Shown here: positions 31,810-41,230 of the stretch, one piece after another | Layout of the letters: each line of letters opens with the position of its first letter | Position numbering within the stretch: position 1 is the first letter of the stretch | Assembly: GCA_025808555.1 (NCBI GenBank) | Contig: CP075526.1 | Coordinates: 1,256,712 to 1,320,711, forward strand | From: Anaerolineales bacterium | GTDB taxonomy: Bacteria > Chloroflexota > Anaerolineae > Anaerolineales > UBA11579 | Direction: 5' to 3' | Length of the DNA: 64,000 bases | Translations under genes and position numbers: made by a program | Notes under the pieces: model-generated | The model's database searches: none | Told to the model about the DNA's origin: nothing | The model's input: the letters and a program-made list of their open reading frames with translations, nothing else

Positions 31810-33624
31810 GTGAAGCGCATTCTCATTGCGCTGACCCTGCTGCTGGCGGCGGTGCCCTTCAACGCCGCGGCGCAGACCGGGGCGCGCATCACACTCCGTT
31901 CAGTACAGACCGACGCCTTCCCCGCTATCACGGGATATTTTGACGCGCAGGATGCCAGCGGGGCGCGCATCACTGACCTGGCGGCCGAACAGCTGCAAAT
32001 GCTGGAGGATGGGGTGGCCCAGCCGATCCAGCAACTGCGCAATGTGCAGATCGGTTTGCGCGTGATCATGGTTGTGACCCCGGCCGAGCCCTTCGGCATT
32101 CGGGATGGTCAGGGGACACCACGTTTTGACTATATCAAACAGGCCATTGGCGATTGGGCCAGCACCCTCTCCTCCACCAGCGATACCTTGCTGACCCTGG
32201 TGACCCCCGAAGGTACATTGGTGAACAATGGGATCGTCAGCGAATGGCAGGCCGCCCTGGATGGACTGCAGGTGCCGGCTGGCACACTGTTCCCTGATCT
32301 GCAGGCGCTCTCGAACGCGCTGGCGATTGCGGCCCAGCCGGCCCAAGATGACGCCAACACCGCCATCTGGTGGGTGACCAGCACGCCGCGCCTGGCGGAT
32401 ATTGAGGCGGCCGCGCCGGATCTGATGGCCCAGTTGGATGCGCTGGGCGTGCCGTTGGTCATCTGGCAGGTGGATTCGCCGTCTTTGTTCGAAAACGAGG
32501 CTTCGCAATTGCTGCTGGGCATGGCTGAAAACTCGGCCGGGCAGCGGCTGCAATTCTCGGGCGCAGAGGCGCTCGACTCTCCGGAGCCATTCTTCGCGCC
32601 GTTGCGCAACGCGTATTTCTTCCAATACTATTCACAGCTGCGCCGCAGCGGCGAACACGAGCTGGTCATGCAGGCCCAGGCGGACGGCCTGACCTCGCAG
32701 CCGTTCACCATCACACTGGCGATCCAGCCGCCCAATCCTATTCTGGTGAGCCCGCCCGCACAAATTGCGCGCGGCCCGGCGGCGATCGACCCGCAGCTGC
32801 TTTCACCGTTCAGCCAGCCGATCGAGCTGCTGGTCGAGTTCCCGGATGGCTTTCAGCGTAATCTGGTGCGCAGCACCCTGTACGTCAATGATGAGATCGT
32901 GGCGGAGAACACCACCGCTCCGTTCACCCACTTTGCCTGGGACCTCAAGCCGTATACGCAAAGCCAGCAGATCTTCCTGCGAGCCGAGGTGGAGGACGAG
33001 CTGGGCCTGATCGGCGAAAGTATCGACTTCCCGGTGGAGATCAGCGTGCAGGCGCCCGCCACCTGGTTCCAGGCATTGCTCTCGCGGGCGGGCTCCACGC
33101 TGGCGTTCTCGGTGGTGCTCATCGCGGCTGGCGCCTTCTTTTTGGTGATGGTGCTCTCCGGGCGGCTGGACCCGGTGCGGCTTAACCACATCTTCAGGCG
33201 AGACCGGCGCAGCCGCAGCGTGCCGCGCCCCGTGGTGGACCCCCTGCGCGACTCGCCGCTGGGTATGGATGAAGTACCGCATTTGCAGGATGAGCCAGAA
33301 GAGGAGCCTGTGGTCCCGGCCACCCTGCAGCGGCTGGCCATGCAAGACCCGGCCCAGCCGGCCCAGGTGTTGCCGCTGAGCCTGGCTGAGATCACGGTCG
33401 GTTCCGGCCCGACCTGCACGCTGATATTGTCTGAACCCTCGGTGGATAAGCAGCACTCGCGTATCACGCAGGACGAGATGGGCGAATTCCACATTGCAGA
33501 CATGGGCTCGCACGCCGGCACCTGGGTCAACTATGCGCCCGTTTCGCTTGAAGGCAGCCGCCTGCAGGACGGCGACATTGTGCACATTGGGCGGGTCGCT
33601 TTCCGCTTCCTGCTTACGAAGTAG
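31810..33624 (+). CDS. VWA-like/FHA-domain membrane protein
   Basis: The 604-residue protein begins with a signal peptide (VKRILIALTLLLAAVPFNAAAQT), followed by an extracellular region with VWA-like features (VIMVVTPAEPFG, DTLLTLVTPEG, IWWVTSTPRL), one membrane span near 430-452 (STLAFSVVLIAAGAFFLVMVL), a basic and acidic linker, and a cytoplasmic FHA domain (ITVGSGPTCTLIL, SVDKQHSRI, MGSHAGTWVNY) at 527-604. FHA domains bind phosphothreonine, so this may link an outside signal to Ser/Thr kinase signalling. The GTG start, 7 bases after TAGAAT, fits the signal peptide best; ATG 31801 overlaps the -10 box. Confidence 0.85.
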   Translation: MKRILIALTLLLAAVPFNAAAQTGARITLRSVQTDAFPAITGYFDAQDASGARITDLAAEQLQMLEDGVAQPIQQLRNVQIGLRVIMVVTPAEPFGIRDGQGTPRFDYIKQAIGDWASTLSSTSDTLLTLVTPEGTLVNNGIVSEWQAALDGLQVPAGTLFPDLQALSNALAIAAQPAQDDANTAIWWVTSTPRLADIEAAAPDLMAQLDALGVPLVIWQVDSPSLFENEASQLLLGMAENSAGQRLQFSGAEALDSPEPFFAPLRNAYFFQYYSQLRRSGEHELVMQAQADGLTSQPFTITLAIQPPNPILVSPPAQIARGPAAIDPQLLSPFSQPIELLVEFPDGFQRNLVRSTLYVNDEIVAENTTAPFTHFAWDLKPYTQSQQIFLRAEVEDELGLIGESIDFPVEISVQAPATWFQALLSRAGSTLAFSVVLIAAGAFFLVMVLSGRLDPVRLNHIFRRDRRSRSVPRPVVDPLRDSPLGMDEVPHLQDEPEEEPVVPATLQRLAMQDPAQPAQVLPLSLAEITVGSGPTCTLILSEPSVDKQHSRITQDEMGEFHIADMGSHAGTWVNYAPVSLEGSRLQDGDIVHIGRVAFRFLLTK

Positions 33625-33636
33625 CCCGCTTTCCAC

Positions 33637-33642
33637 TATCAT
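33637..33642 (+). promoter_or_regulatory. Possible -10 box of the CCA-type nucleotidyltransferase gene
   Basis: TATCAT ends 6 bases before GTG 33649, resembling the leaderless arrangement of other genes here. The match is weaker and read-through from the VWA-FHA gene, 24 bases upstream, is possible. Confidence 0.35.
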
Positions 33643-33648
33643 TATTTG

Positions 33649-34980
33649 GTGTCCAAACCTGTTCGATTGCTGAACCAGTTACAAGCAGACGCGCCTCGCC
33701 TGCCCTTGGCGCGCGCCCTGGCGCCGTTGCCGCCAGCCAGCCGCCGGCTGCTGCGCCAGGTGGCGGCAGCGGCGGAGGCGCGCAAGCTGCCGCTCTATGT
33801 AGTGGGCGGCTATGTGCGCGACCTGCTGCTGGGCCGGCCCAGCCTGGATCTGGACCTGGTGGTGGAGGGCGACGCCATCGCTTTTGGGCGCAGCCTGCAG
33901 CGTGCCTTGGGCGGCGAATTGTTGCCGCACAAAGCATTTGGCACGGCGGTGTGGCGCCTGGCGCCTGGCCGCGGGCTGCCTGAATTTGTGGACCTGATAT
34001 CGGCGCGGCGCGAAAGCTATGCGCGGCCCGGCGCCTTGCCTGCGGTGCAGTTCTCGCACATTGCCGATGACCAGTTCCGGCGTGATTTCACCATCAACAC
34101 CCTGGCGCTGCGGCTTGACGGCGCGCAGGCGGGCGTCATTCTGGATGCATGGGGCGGCCTGACTGATCTGCGCGCCGGCGTCATCCGCGTGCTGCATGAC
34201 CAGTCATTCATAGATGACCCCACGCGCATATTCCGTGCGTTGCGCTTCAGCGGCCGGCTGGGTTTTAAGCTCGAGCGCAAGACGCTGCAGCAACTGCGCG
34301 CGAGCGTGGGTACGCTGGATCGTGTATCGGGTGAGCGCATCTATAGTGAGCTGGAGCTGACCTTGTTGGAGCCGCAGCGGGCGGCCATCCTGCACTCGCT
34401 GCAGCGTTATGGAGTGCTGCGCGCCACTGGCACGCAAATGCGCTTTGATGCCCGCATTGCCGCTGGGTTGGCGCGCGCCAGGCTGCCTGGGCCGGAGTGG
34501 GGCTTCAGCACCACTCCGGTGCCGTTGGGGTTTGTGCTGTGGTTCGCGCAGATGCTGCCCGTCGTTGCGACAGCTGCCGCGCAGCGTTTGCGCTTCAACG
34601 CCAACCTGGCGGCGGTGGCGAGCGCCGCGGCCGGGTTGCGCCAGGCCGCCCGGAAGTACGAGGCCCTGCCAAACAGCGCCTTCACGCATCATTTGGATGC
34701 TTTGCCGCTGCTTGCGGTCTATGCGGTGTATTTGCTGCAGCCGGCGGGCAAATTCCGCAGCCGTTTGCTGCGCTATGCGCGCCAGTGGCGGCATGTTCAG
34801 GGGTATACCCGCGGCGAGCAACTGATGCAACGTGGCCTCAAGCCCGGCCCTGCCTACAAATACATCCTCTACCAGCTGCGCGCCGCCTGGCTGGATGGCA
34901 AGGTCAAGACGCGCCAGCAGGAGGGTGCCTTGCTGGATAGACTGCTGAGCGATCACATTGTTGGAGAGGGTGGAGCGTGA
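33649..34980 (+). CDS. CCA tRNA nucleotidyltransferase/poly(A) polymerase family protein
   Basis: This 443-residue class II nucleotidyltransferase has the head-domain signature LYVVGGYVRDLLLG near 50, the metal-binding D-x-D in LDLDLVVEGD, RDFTINTLALRL, and the neck motif DDPTRIFRALRFSGRLGF near 190. It adds or repairs the CCA end of tRNA; an A-adding or CC-adding specialist cannot be excluded from sequence alone. The C-terminal part is unlike the E. coli HD domain. The start is GTG 33649, or TTG 33646 three bases earlier, with no ribosome site. Its stop overlaps the GNAT start (GTGA). Confidence 0.88.
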   Translation: MSKPVRLLNQLQADAPRLPLARALAPLPPASRRLLRQVAAAAEARKLPLYVVGGYVRDLLLGRPSLDLDLVVEGDAIAFGRSLQRALGGELLPHKAFGTAVWRLAPGRGLPEFVDLISARRESYARPGALPAVQFSHIADDQFRRDFTINTLALRLDGAQAGVILDAWGGLTDLRAGVIRVLHDQSFIDDPTRIFRALRFSGRLGFKLERKTLQQLRASVGTLDRVSGERIYSELELTLLEPQRAAILHSLQRYGVLRATGTQMRFDARIAAGLARARLPGPEWGFSTTPVPLGFVLWFAQMLPVVATAAAQRLRFNANLAAVASAAAGLRQAARKYEALPNSAFTHHLDALPLLAVYAVYLLQPAGKFRSRLLRYARQWRHVQGYTRGEQLMQRGLKPGPAYKYILYQLRAAWLDGKVKTRQQEGALLDRLLSDHIVGEGGA

Positions 34981-35510
34981 GCAACGCTGAGACCCAGCAG
35001 ATCGCCCTGCCGGCGGGCTACAGCATCCGCCCGTTGCAGGCGGTGGATGCGCCCGCGCTGGAGTGGGACGGCGAGTTCGCTCACTTCCGGCGGGTATATG
35101 CCCTGGCGTTTGAGCGCGCCCAGGTAGGCAATGCCATGCTATGGGGCGTGCAGGCGGCTGACGGCGAGCTGGTGGGCCAGCTGTTCGTGCTGCTGAATGC
35201 GGAGAACGATCCGCAGACCGCAGATGGCCGCCAGCGGGCCTTCATTCACTCGTTCCGTGTGCGGCCGGAGCACCGCAACCGCGGCCTGGGCAGCGGGCTG
35301 CTGCAGCACGCCGAGGCTGACCTGCGGGCGCGCGGCTTCAGCTGGGTGGCTCTGAACGTGGCCGAGGACAACCCGGACGCCATGCGCCTGTATCTGCGCC
35401 ACGGCTACAGTGAACTGCACCGGGTCACGGGCTACTGGAGCTTCCTTGACCATGACGGCCAGCAGCGCCATCTGCATGAGCCCGGCTGGCGCATGGGCAA
35501 GCCTCTCTAG
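34977..35510 (+). CDS. GNAT family N-acetyltransferase
   Basis: The 177-residue protein has the GNAT acetyl-CoA site in FRVRPEHRNRGLGSGLLQHAE (motif A, R-x-x-G-x-G/A near 95) and the closing VALNVAEDNPDAMRLYLRHGY typical of ribosomal or small-molecule acetyltransferases. The substrate is unknown. The GTG start overlaps the upstream stop by 4 bases, so it is coupled to the nucleotidyltransferase and might act on tRNA or a tRNA-linked enzyme, which is speculation. A promoter for nusA follows. Confidence 0.88.
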   Translation: MSNAETQQIALPAGYSIRPLQAVDAPALEWDGEFAHFRRVYALAFERAQVGNAMLWGVQAADGELVGQLFVLLNAENDPQTADGRQRAFIHSFRVRPEHRNRGLGSGLLQHAEADLRARGFSWVALNVAEDNPDAMRLYLRHGYSELHRVTGYWSFLDHDGQQRHLHEPGWRMGKPL

Positions 35511-35535
35511 CTCACGGTTTCCTTATCCACCGCGC

Positions 35536-35564
35536 TTGCCTTTTCCAAATCCGGGTGCTAGAAT
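35536..35564 (+). promoter_or_regulatory. Promoter of the nusA operon
   Basis: TTGCCT at 35536-35541 and TAGAAT at 35559-35564 have the ideal 17-base spacing. The transcript would start near 35571, leaving a leader of about 90 bases. Confidence 0.65.
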
Positions 35565-35600
35565 ACTCAAGCTTCGTAACCGCATAGTAATGGCGACGGA

Positions 35601-35622
35601 AGTGGGCAACCCCCACTTTTTT
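35601..35622 (+). promoter_or_regulatory. Leader hairpin with T-run before nusA (attenuator-like)
   Basis: AGTGGG at 35601-35606 pairs with CCCACT at 35612-35617, followed by six T. It looks like a small intrinsic terminator within the nusA leader and resembles the hairpin seen in front of rimP in other bacteria (rimP leader). It may tie nusA operon expression to NusA-dependent termination. Confidence 0.6.
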
Positions 35623-35660
35623 GCTTATATAGTATTGGTTGCAATATCAGGAGTTTACGG

Positions 35661-37526
35661 ATGAAGAAAGAATTTGCTCTGGCATTCAATGAAGTTCTGG
35701 ATGACAAGCAGCTGCCGCGCGATGTGATCATCGGCGCGCTGGAGGCTGCGCTCGTCTCCGCCTACCGCAAGACGGTCAATGCCTCCACGGCGCAGCAGAT
35801 CGAAGCGCGCATCAATGAGGCTACCGGCGAGATGCAGATCTACGCCGAAAAAGAGGTCGTCGAAGAGGTGTTGGATCAGCGCACTGAAGTGACGCTGGAA
35901 GATGCTCATAAGGAAAATCCCGAAGCGCAGCTCGATGACATCGTCATGGTCGAGAGCACGCCCGAAGACTTCGGCCGCGTGGCCGCCCAGGCCGCCCGCC
36001 AGATGATCCAGCAGCGCATTCGCGAGGCCGAGCGCCTGGCGCAGAAGGACCACTTCTCCACGCTGGAGGGCGAGATCGTCAACGGCGTGGTGCAGGCTGC
36101 CAACCCGCACATGATCACGATCGGTCTGGACCGCAAGGCCGAAGGCAAGATGCCGCGCAGCCAGCAGATCCCGGGTGAGCGCTTCCGTGTGCATGACCGC
36201 GTGCGTGCCCTGCTGCTGGAAGTGAAAGACACCACCCGCGGGCCTGAGATCATCCTGACCCGCGCTCACAAAGACTTTCTGCGCCGCCTGCTGGAAGACG
36301 AAGTGCCTGAGATCTATCAGGGCTTGGTTGAGATCCGCTCGATTGCGCGCGAGCCCGGCTATCGCTCCAAGGTGGCCGTCTCCGCCCTGCAAGCCGGCAT
36401 TGACCCGGTGGGCGCCTGTGTAGGCATGCGCGGTGTGCGCATCCAGGCCATTGTGCGCGAGCTGCATGACGAGAAGATCGACGTGATCGAATGGAGCTCT
36501 GACCCTTCGCAATTCATTGCCAAGGCGTTGAGCCCGGCCCGCGTGACCGGTGTGTATCTTGAAGAGCAGACCGGGGGCGGCAAGACCGCAACCGTAGTGG
36601 TGCCCGAAGACCAGCTGAGTCTGGCGATCGGCCGTGACGGGCAGAACGCCCGCCTGGCCGCCAAGCTGACCGCCTGGCGTATTGACATCAAGAGCCTGCC
36701 CGAGGCTGCCTCGGATGCGCTGGCCAAGGCCCAAGCCGATGCCGCCTTCCTGGAGCAGAACCCCGAATGGGCGGAGCAGCTGCCCCTGGTGGAAACCGCC
36801 CTGGCCAAGAAAGCCGAGGGGCGCCCACTTACGCCCGAGGAGTACACCCTGTTGGGCCGCTTTGTGGACCGCATCGAGAGCGGCGCACAGTCTCAGCGTG
36901 AAGCCATTCTGGATGCTGAACGCCAGAAGCGGGCTGACGTTGAAGCTTCGCTGCCGGAGACCGCCTTTGACATCCCGCTGGATGATCTGGGTCTGGCTCC
37001 CAGTCTGGCCATCAAACTGAGCGGTGAAGGCTACTCCACGATTGGTGAGCTGATGACTCAGTTGAAGCTGGACAGCGATGTGCTGCTGGCCATGGAAGGC
37101 ATTGGCCCCGAGACCCTGAAGACCATTCAGAGCGCGATCGACACCTTTGACTTCCCGACCCCCGCACCCAAGGCCGAGCCGGTCGTGGTGGAAGCCGAAC
37201 CTGAGCTGGAGCCCGAAGTCGTCGAGACTGCGCCGGTGGAAGAGACTGCGCCGGTAGCCGAATTGACGGATGCCCCGGTTCAGCTTTCTGAGGAAGACGA
37301 AGAACTGCTGGCCGCCATGCAGAGCGAGCGACCCGCGCCCGGCCAATCTCTGGAAGAGATCTTTGCCAAGAGCAGCGCCAAGCTGGGCGCCAAAGCTGCC
37401 AAGCCTGGCACGCCGGCACAGGACGACAAGAAGAAAAAGAAGAAAAAGAAATTCCGCGAGCTGGACTACGATCCGGATACGGACACCACCATTCCGCATG
37501 TGCGCGATGAATGGGAGCAAGACTAA
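35661..37526 (+). CDS. nusA: Transcription termination/antitermination factor NusA
   Basis: The 621-residue protein has the NusA N-terminal RNA-polymerase-binding domain ([27 protein letters not shown]), an S1 domain near 135-205 ([11 protein letters not shown]), KH domains near 230-380 ([42 protein letters not shown]) and a helix-hairpin-helix repeat ([16 protein letters not shown]). It adds a long acidic C-terminal extension of about 110 residues ending in a run of eight Lys before FRELDYD, unlike Bacillus NusA (371 residues). The AGGAG site precedes the ATG. It heads ylxR-infB-rbfA, but rimP, the usual upstream neighbour, is absent. Confidence 0.96.
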   Translation: MKKEFALAFNEVLDDKQLPRDVIIGALEAALVSAYRKTVNASTAQQIEARINEATGEMQIYAEKEVVEEVLDQRTEVTLEDAHKENPEAQLDDIVMVESTPEDFGRVAAQAARQMIQQRIREAERLAQKDHFSTLEGEIVNGVVQAANPHMITIGLDRKAEGKMPRSQQIPGERFRVHDRVRALLLEVKDTTRGPEIILTRAHKDFLRRLLEDEVPEIYQGLVEIRSIAREPGYRSKVAVSALQAGIDPVGACVGMRGVRIQAIVRELHDEKIDVIEWSSDPSQFIAKALSPARVTGVYLEEQTGGGKTATVVVPEDQLSLAIGRDGQNARLAAKLTAWRIDIKSLPEAASDALAKAQADAAFLEQNPEWAEQLPLVETALAKKAEGRPLTPEEYTLLGRFVDRIESGAQSQREAILDAERQKRADVEASLPETAFDIPLDDLGLAPSLAIKLSGEGYSTIGELMTQLKLDSDVLLAMEGIGPETLKTIQSAIDTFDFPTPAPKAEPVVVEAEPELEPEVVETAPVEETAPVAELTDAPVQLSEEDEELLAAMQSERPAPGQSLEEIFAKSSAKLGAKAAKPGTPAQDDKKKKKKKKFRELDYDPDTDTTIPHVRDEWEQD

Positions 37527-37551
37527 CTCGCAAGGACTGTATAGGACTTGC

Positions 37552-37848
37552 ATGGCTAAGCCAACCAAGCCTGCACCAGGGCGAACCCGGCATGTGCCCC
37601 AGCGCAGCTGCGTAGCCTGCAGGGAAACTGAAGCCAAGGGCACGCTGGTGCGCCTGGTGCGCACAGGGGAAGGGGTCTTTGCAGACCCAACCGGCAAGCA
37701 GGCCGGGCGCGGCGCCTATTTGCATGCTCAACGCAGCTGCTGGGAGCGCGGCATCCGCCACAACCTGGCGACTGCGCTGCGCACCAGCTTGAGCGAAGCC
37801 GATGTGCAGCGGTTGACCGCCTTCTTTGAAGCGCTGCCGCAGAAATAA
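37552..37848 (+). CDS. ylxR: YlxR/RnpM family RNA-binding protein
   Basis: This 98-residue basic protein has the YlxR signature RSCVACRETEAKGTLVRLVR and the GRGAYLHAQRSCWERG segment. Homologues in this nusA-infB position bind RNA and, in Bacillus, modulate RNase P. ATG 37552 lies 25 bases after nusA and begins the conserved region. The N-terminal 14 residues are Lys/Pro-rich. Confidence 0.92.
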   Translation: MAKPTKPAPGRTRHVPQRSCVACRETEAKGTLVRLVRTGEGVFADPTGKQAGRGAYLHAQRSCWERGIRHNLATALRTSLSEADVQRLTAFFEALPQK

Positions 37849-37900
37849 ATGCTGTAGATGCGCCTTGAGGGCGCATATAACAGCCTACTGAGCAAGTTGG

Positions 37901-37906
37901 TAGAAT
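37901..37906 (+). promoter_or_regulatory. -10 box upstream of infB
   Basis: TAGAAT in the 103-base ylxR-infB gap gives a possible internal start near 37913, with AAGGAG at 37938-37943 before infB. A small 7-bp hairpin (ATGCGCC/GGCGCAT, 37858-37876) precedes it. I see no matching -35. Confidence 0.45.
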
Positions 37907-37951
37907 GTGCTTCGGGGGAAGCAATTCTTATGGATAGAAGGAGATGTAGAC

Positions 37952-39766
37952 ATGGCAGAAAATGTGAAAGCCACCGAGGCCAAATCCATCGAGCTCCCCG
38001 CCAATCTCACCGTGCGTGAGTTGGCTGAAGCCATTGAAGCCAGCCCCATTCAGATCATCAAGACCCTCATGTCCAACGGCGTGATGGCCAACATCAACCA
38101 GCACATCGATTTTGATACCGCTGCTGTTGTGGCCGCCGAAATGGGCTACGAAGCCACCCTGCTGAAAGTGGATGAGCTGGAAAGCAAGCCCGTGGGCGAG
38201 GTGCCCCTGTGGCGCCAGCTGATCGCTAATGAGGATAAGAAAAACCTTCAACCGCGTGCGCCGGTGGTGACCATTCTGGGCCATGTGGATCACGGCAAGA
38301 CCACCTTGCTGGATGCGATCCGCCAAACCTCTGTCGTGAACGAAGAGGCGGGTGGCATTACCCAACATATTGGCGCATACCAGGCATCGCACAAAGACCG
38401 CCTGATCACCTTCCTGGACACCCCGGGCCATGCCGCCTTCACCGCCATGCGCTCGCGCGGCGCCCAGGGCGCAGACGTAGTCATCCTGGTGGTGGCCGCC
38501 GATGACGGCGTGATGCCGCAGACCAAAGAAGCACTGGCGCATGCGCGCGCGGCACGCGTGCCCATCGTGGTCGCCATGACCAAGGTGGACCGCCCGAACG
38601 CCAATCCTGAATTGGTCAAAAAGCAACTGGCCGACAACGGCCTGATCCCGGACGAATGGGAGGGCGACACGATTGTTGTGCCGGTATCGGCCAAACAGAA
38701 GATCGGTTTGGAAGATCTGCTGGAAGCCATCCTGCTGGTGGCGGACAATGTTGAGATCCTGGCCAACCCGGCTGGTGAAGTCATCGGTACCGTGATCGAA
38801 GGCGAGCGCGACCCCTCGCGTGGCGTGATCGCTACGCTGCTGGTGCAGAATGGCACACTCAAGATGGGCGATACCGTGGTGGTGGGCACGGCCTATGGCC
38901 GCTTGCGCGCCATGTTTGATTTTGCCGGCAAGAAGATCGAAGAGGCCGGCCCATCCACGCCTGCTTCGGTGCTGGGCCTGAACGATGTGCCCGTGGCCGG
39001 TGAGCCGTTCCGCGTGGTGGAGAATGAGCGCGAAGCCCGCAACCTCGTGGCCGAGCGCGCCGAAAAGGAAAAGGCTGAGAAAAACTCGCCCTCCGGCGCA
39101 CTGACCCTGGAGAGCATGTTCGAAGCCTTCCAGGCAGGCCATGTGCGCGAACTGCGCCTGATCGTCAAGGCTGACGTGCAGGGCTCATTGGAGCCGATCG
39201 TCTCCTCGTTGGAAGCCATGAAGTCCAAGGACAAAGAGGGCGAGATCGGTGTGCATGTGCTGCACACCGGCACTGGCAACATCAGCGAAAGCGATATCCA
39301 GTTGGCGGCCGCCTCCAAGGCGATCGTGATGGGCTTCAACGTAGTGGCAGATGGCCCGGCGCAGCGCAAAGCTGAAAAAGAGGGCGTATCCATCCGCCTG
39401 TATGACATCATCTACCGCATGACCGAAGACGTTGAGAAAGCGCTGAAGGGCATGCTCAAGCCTGAACTCAAAGAGCGCGTGATCGGCAAGGCTGAAGTGC
39501 TGCAGGTCTTCAAGATCAGCCGCTTTGGCAAGATCGCCGGCTGCCGCGTCACCGAAGGTGAACTGCGCCGTGGCGCGTTCTTGCGGGTCTATCGTGAAGG
39601 CAAGCTGGTCTATGAGGGCGAGCTGACCTCGCTCAAGCACGAGAAGGACGATGTGAAAGAGGTCAAGACCGGCTTTGAGTGCGGTATCAATCTCAAGGAA
39701 TTCGATGATTTCAAAGAAAAAGACGTCATCGAGTGCTACGTGCGCGAGCTGGTAGCCGCGCAGTAG
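37952..39766 (+). CDS. infB: Translation initiation factor IF-2
   Basis: The 604-residue GTPase brings initiator tRNA to the 30S subunit. Motifs are G1 [12 protein letters not shown]2 [12 protein letters not shown]3 [13 protein letters not shown]4 TKVDRP and the later domains ([23 protein letters not shown] at the C-terminus). It is a short form: the N-terminal region before the GTPase is only about 110 residues, with one IF2-N helix ([22 protein letters not shown]), as in many Chloroflexota. ATG 37952 is set by AAGGAG eight bases before it; an upstream in-frame TTG is less likely. Confidence 0.97.
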   Translation: MAENVKATEAKSIELPANLTVRELAEAIEASPIQIIKTLMSNGVMANINQHIDFDTAAVVAAEMGYEATLLKVDELESKPVGEVPLWRQLIANEDKKNLQPRAPVVTILGHVDHGKTTLLDAIRQTSVVNEEAGGITQHIGAYQASHKDRLITFLDTPGHAAFTAMRSRGAQGADVVILVVAADDGVMPQTKEALAHARAARVPIVVAMTKVDRPNANPELVKKQLADNGLIPDEWEGDTIVVPVSAKQKIGLEDLLEAILLVADNVEILANPAGEVIGTVIEGERDPSRGVIATLLVQNGTLKMGDTVVVGTAYGRLRAMFDFAGKKIEEAGPSTPASVLGLNDVPVAGEPFRVVENEREARNLVAERAEKEKAEKNSPSGALTLESMFEAFQAGHVRELRLIVKADVQGSLEPIVSSLEAMKSKDKEGEIGVHVLHTGTGNISESDIQLAAASKAIVMGFNVVADGPAQRKAEKEGVSIRLYDIIYRMTEDVEKALKGMLKPELKERVIGKAEVLQVFKISRFGKIAGCRVTEGELRRGAFLRVYREGKLVYEGELTSLKHEKDDVKEVKTGFECGINLKEFDDFKEKDVIECYVRELVAAQ

Positions 39767-39785
39767 CAGCTATAGGTAGGCGGGT

Positions 39786-40166
39786 ATGGTTTCCCTGGCG
39801 CGGGCGGCACGGATAGGCAAGCGGATGCAAGAGCTGCTCTCAGAGCTGCTCTTGTTCCGCGTGACTGACCCGCGCCTGCAGGGGATATTTGTGACCGATG
39901 TGAATGTGGACCGCGAGCTCTCGGTGGCCAGCATCTTCGTGTCTGCCCTGGAGGGCGTGGAGCGCGAGAAGGAAGTGCTGGCAGGCCTTAAGCATGCCAG
40001 CGGCTTCCTGCGCAGCGAACTGGCCCGTCAGTTGGACTTGCGCACCTTTCCGCGCCTGCGCTTCGTGTGGGACCCTACGCCGGAGCGTGCCCAACGCATT
40101 GAGCAGATCATCTCTGAGCTAAACCAACCTGAGAGCAAACCCAAACCGGGTGCCAAGAAGCCGTGA
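39786..40166 (+). CDS. rbfA: Ribosome-binding factor A
   Basis: The 126-residue KH-like protein matures 16S rRNA in the 30S subunit. It shows RIGKRMQELLSELL, VTDVNVDRELSVASIFVS, LKHASGFLRSELARQLDLRTFPRLRFVWDPTPERA and the basic tail KPKPGAKKP. It lies 19 bases after infB, and its stop overlaps the nrnA GTG by 4 bases. Confidence 0.95.
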   Translation: MVSLARAARIGKRMQELLSELLLFRVTDPRLQGIFVTDVNVDRELSVASIFVSALEGVEREKEVLAGLKHASGFLRSELARQLDLRTFPRLRFVWDPTPERAQRIEQIISELNQPESKPKPGAKKP

Positions 40167-41113
40167 ACACTGAACTATTGCAACAAGCCGCTGCCCGCCT
40201 GCGGGCCGCGCAACGCGTATTGGTAACCTCCCACGTCCGCCCGGATGGCGATGCCGTCTCATCGGTACTGGCCCTTGGCCTGGCTTTGCAGGCCCAGGGC
40301 AAGCAGGTGCAGATGGTGCTGGCCGATGGCGTGCCGGCCGACTTCAAGCATCTGCACGGCTGGGCGGAGGTGGTTCGCTCCGCTGTAGCGCCCGTGGACC
40401 TGGTGGTCACGGTGGACGCGGCCACGCAAGATCGCTGCGGCGAATCGCTGAGCGGCTTTCCAAAAGTGGACATCAACATTGACCACCACATCAGCAACAC
40501 CAATTTTGGCGAACTTAACCTGGTAGACCCGGCGGCCGTGGCCACATGCGCCTTGCTGGCCGAACACTTCCCCACACTCGGCCTGGAATTCTCGCCGCCG
40601 GTTCTGGATGCATTACTTACTGGCATTCTCACCGATACCATGGGCTTCCGCACGTCCAACATGACCCCCAAAGCCCTGCGCCTATCGGCGGACCTGGTGG
40701 AGAAGGGGGCAGATCTGCCGGCGCTGTATGAGCGCGCCTTGTTGCGCCGCTCGTTCCAGGCCATGCGTTACTGGGGTGCCGGGCTCACCAGCCTGCAGCA
40801 GGAGGGCGGCCTGGTGTGGGGTAGCCTGGCCCTGGCTGACCGCAAAGCGGCGAGCTACCCGGGCAATGACGACGCCGAGCTGATCAATAACATCTCCATG
40901 ATCGAAGGGGCCGCCATCACCGTGCTGTTCGTTGAGCAGGCCGACGGCCAGGTCAAGATCAGCTGGCGCAGCCAGGGCGGGCATGATGTTGCGCGCATCG
41001 CCGCCCAATTCGGCGGGGGCGGCCATGTGGCCGCCGCTGGCGCCGTGGTGTACGGTAGCCTGGCTGAGGCGCATGAGCGTGTCCTGGCGGCCACGCGTGC
41101 CGCTTTGCATTAG
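40163..41113 (+). CDS. nrnA: DHH-DHHA1 phosphoesterase, NrnA-like oligoribonuclease/pAp phosphatase
   Basis: This 316-residue protein degrades 2-5 nucleotide RNA and pAp. It has the metal motifs VTSHVRPDGDAVSS, VVTVDAATQDRCG and INIDHHISNTNFG (the DHH motif), LLTGILTDTMGF, and the DHHA1 substrate loop FGGGGHVAAAGAVV. The position between rbfA and truB is standard for NrnA in Gram-positive and Chloroflexota operons. The start is GTG 40163, overlapping the rbfA stop. Confidence 0.93.
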   Translation: MNTELLQQAAARLRAAQRVLVTSHVRPDGDAVSSVLALGLALQAQGKQVQMVLADGVPADFKHLHGWAEVVRSAVAPVDLVVTVDAATQDRCGESLSGFPKVDINIDHHISNTNFGELNLVDPAAVATCALLAEHFPTLGLEFSPPVLDALLTGILTDTMGFRTSNMTPKALRLSADLVEKGADLPALYERALLRRSFQAMRYWGAGLTSLQQEGGLVWGSLALADRKAASYPGNDDAELINNISMIEGAAITVLFVEQADGQVKISWRSQGGHDVARIAAQFGGGGHVAAAGAVVYGSLAEAHERVLAATRAALH

Positions 41114-41230
41114 AAGTTGGGACGAAATACCTATAGTTGATCAGCGTCTATGACGTTAGAAAGAACATAGAAAGGAATTCATCGTTTTAATATGCACGAC
41201 TATCACTCAGAAACTGGGGATAGGGGAACT

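Noticed and set aside
31719-32099. N-terminal extension of the heparinase-like protein by 127 residues
   Set aside because: The extension is antisense to the VWA-FHA gene and its promoter; ATG 31718 begins the recognisable sequence after a -10 box.
35655-37697. 680-residue open frame on the minus strand
   Set aside because: It is antisense to nusA and ylxR, has no ribosome site or promoter and shows compositional bias typical of a codon-mirror frame.
37928-39142. 404-residue minus-strand frame within infB
   Set aside because: It is antisense to the IF-2 GTPase motifs, with no start signals of its own.
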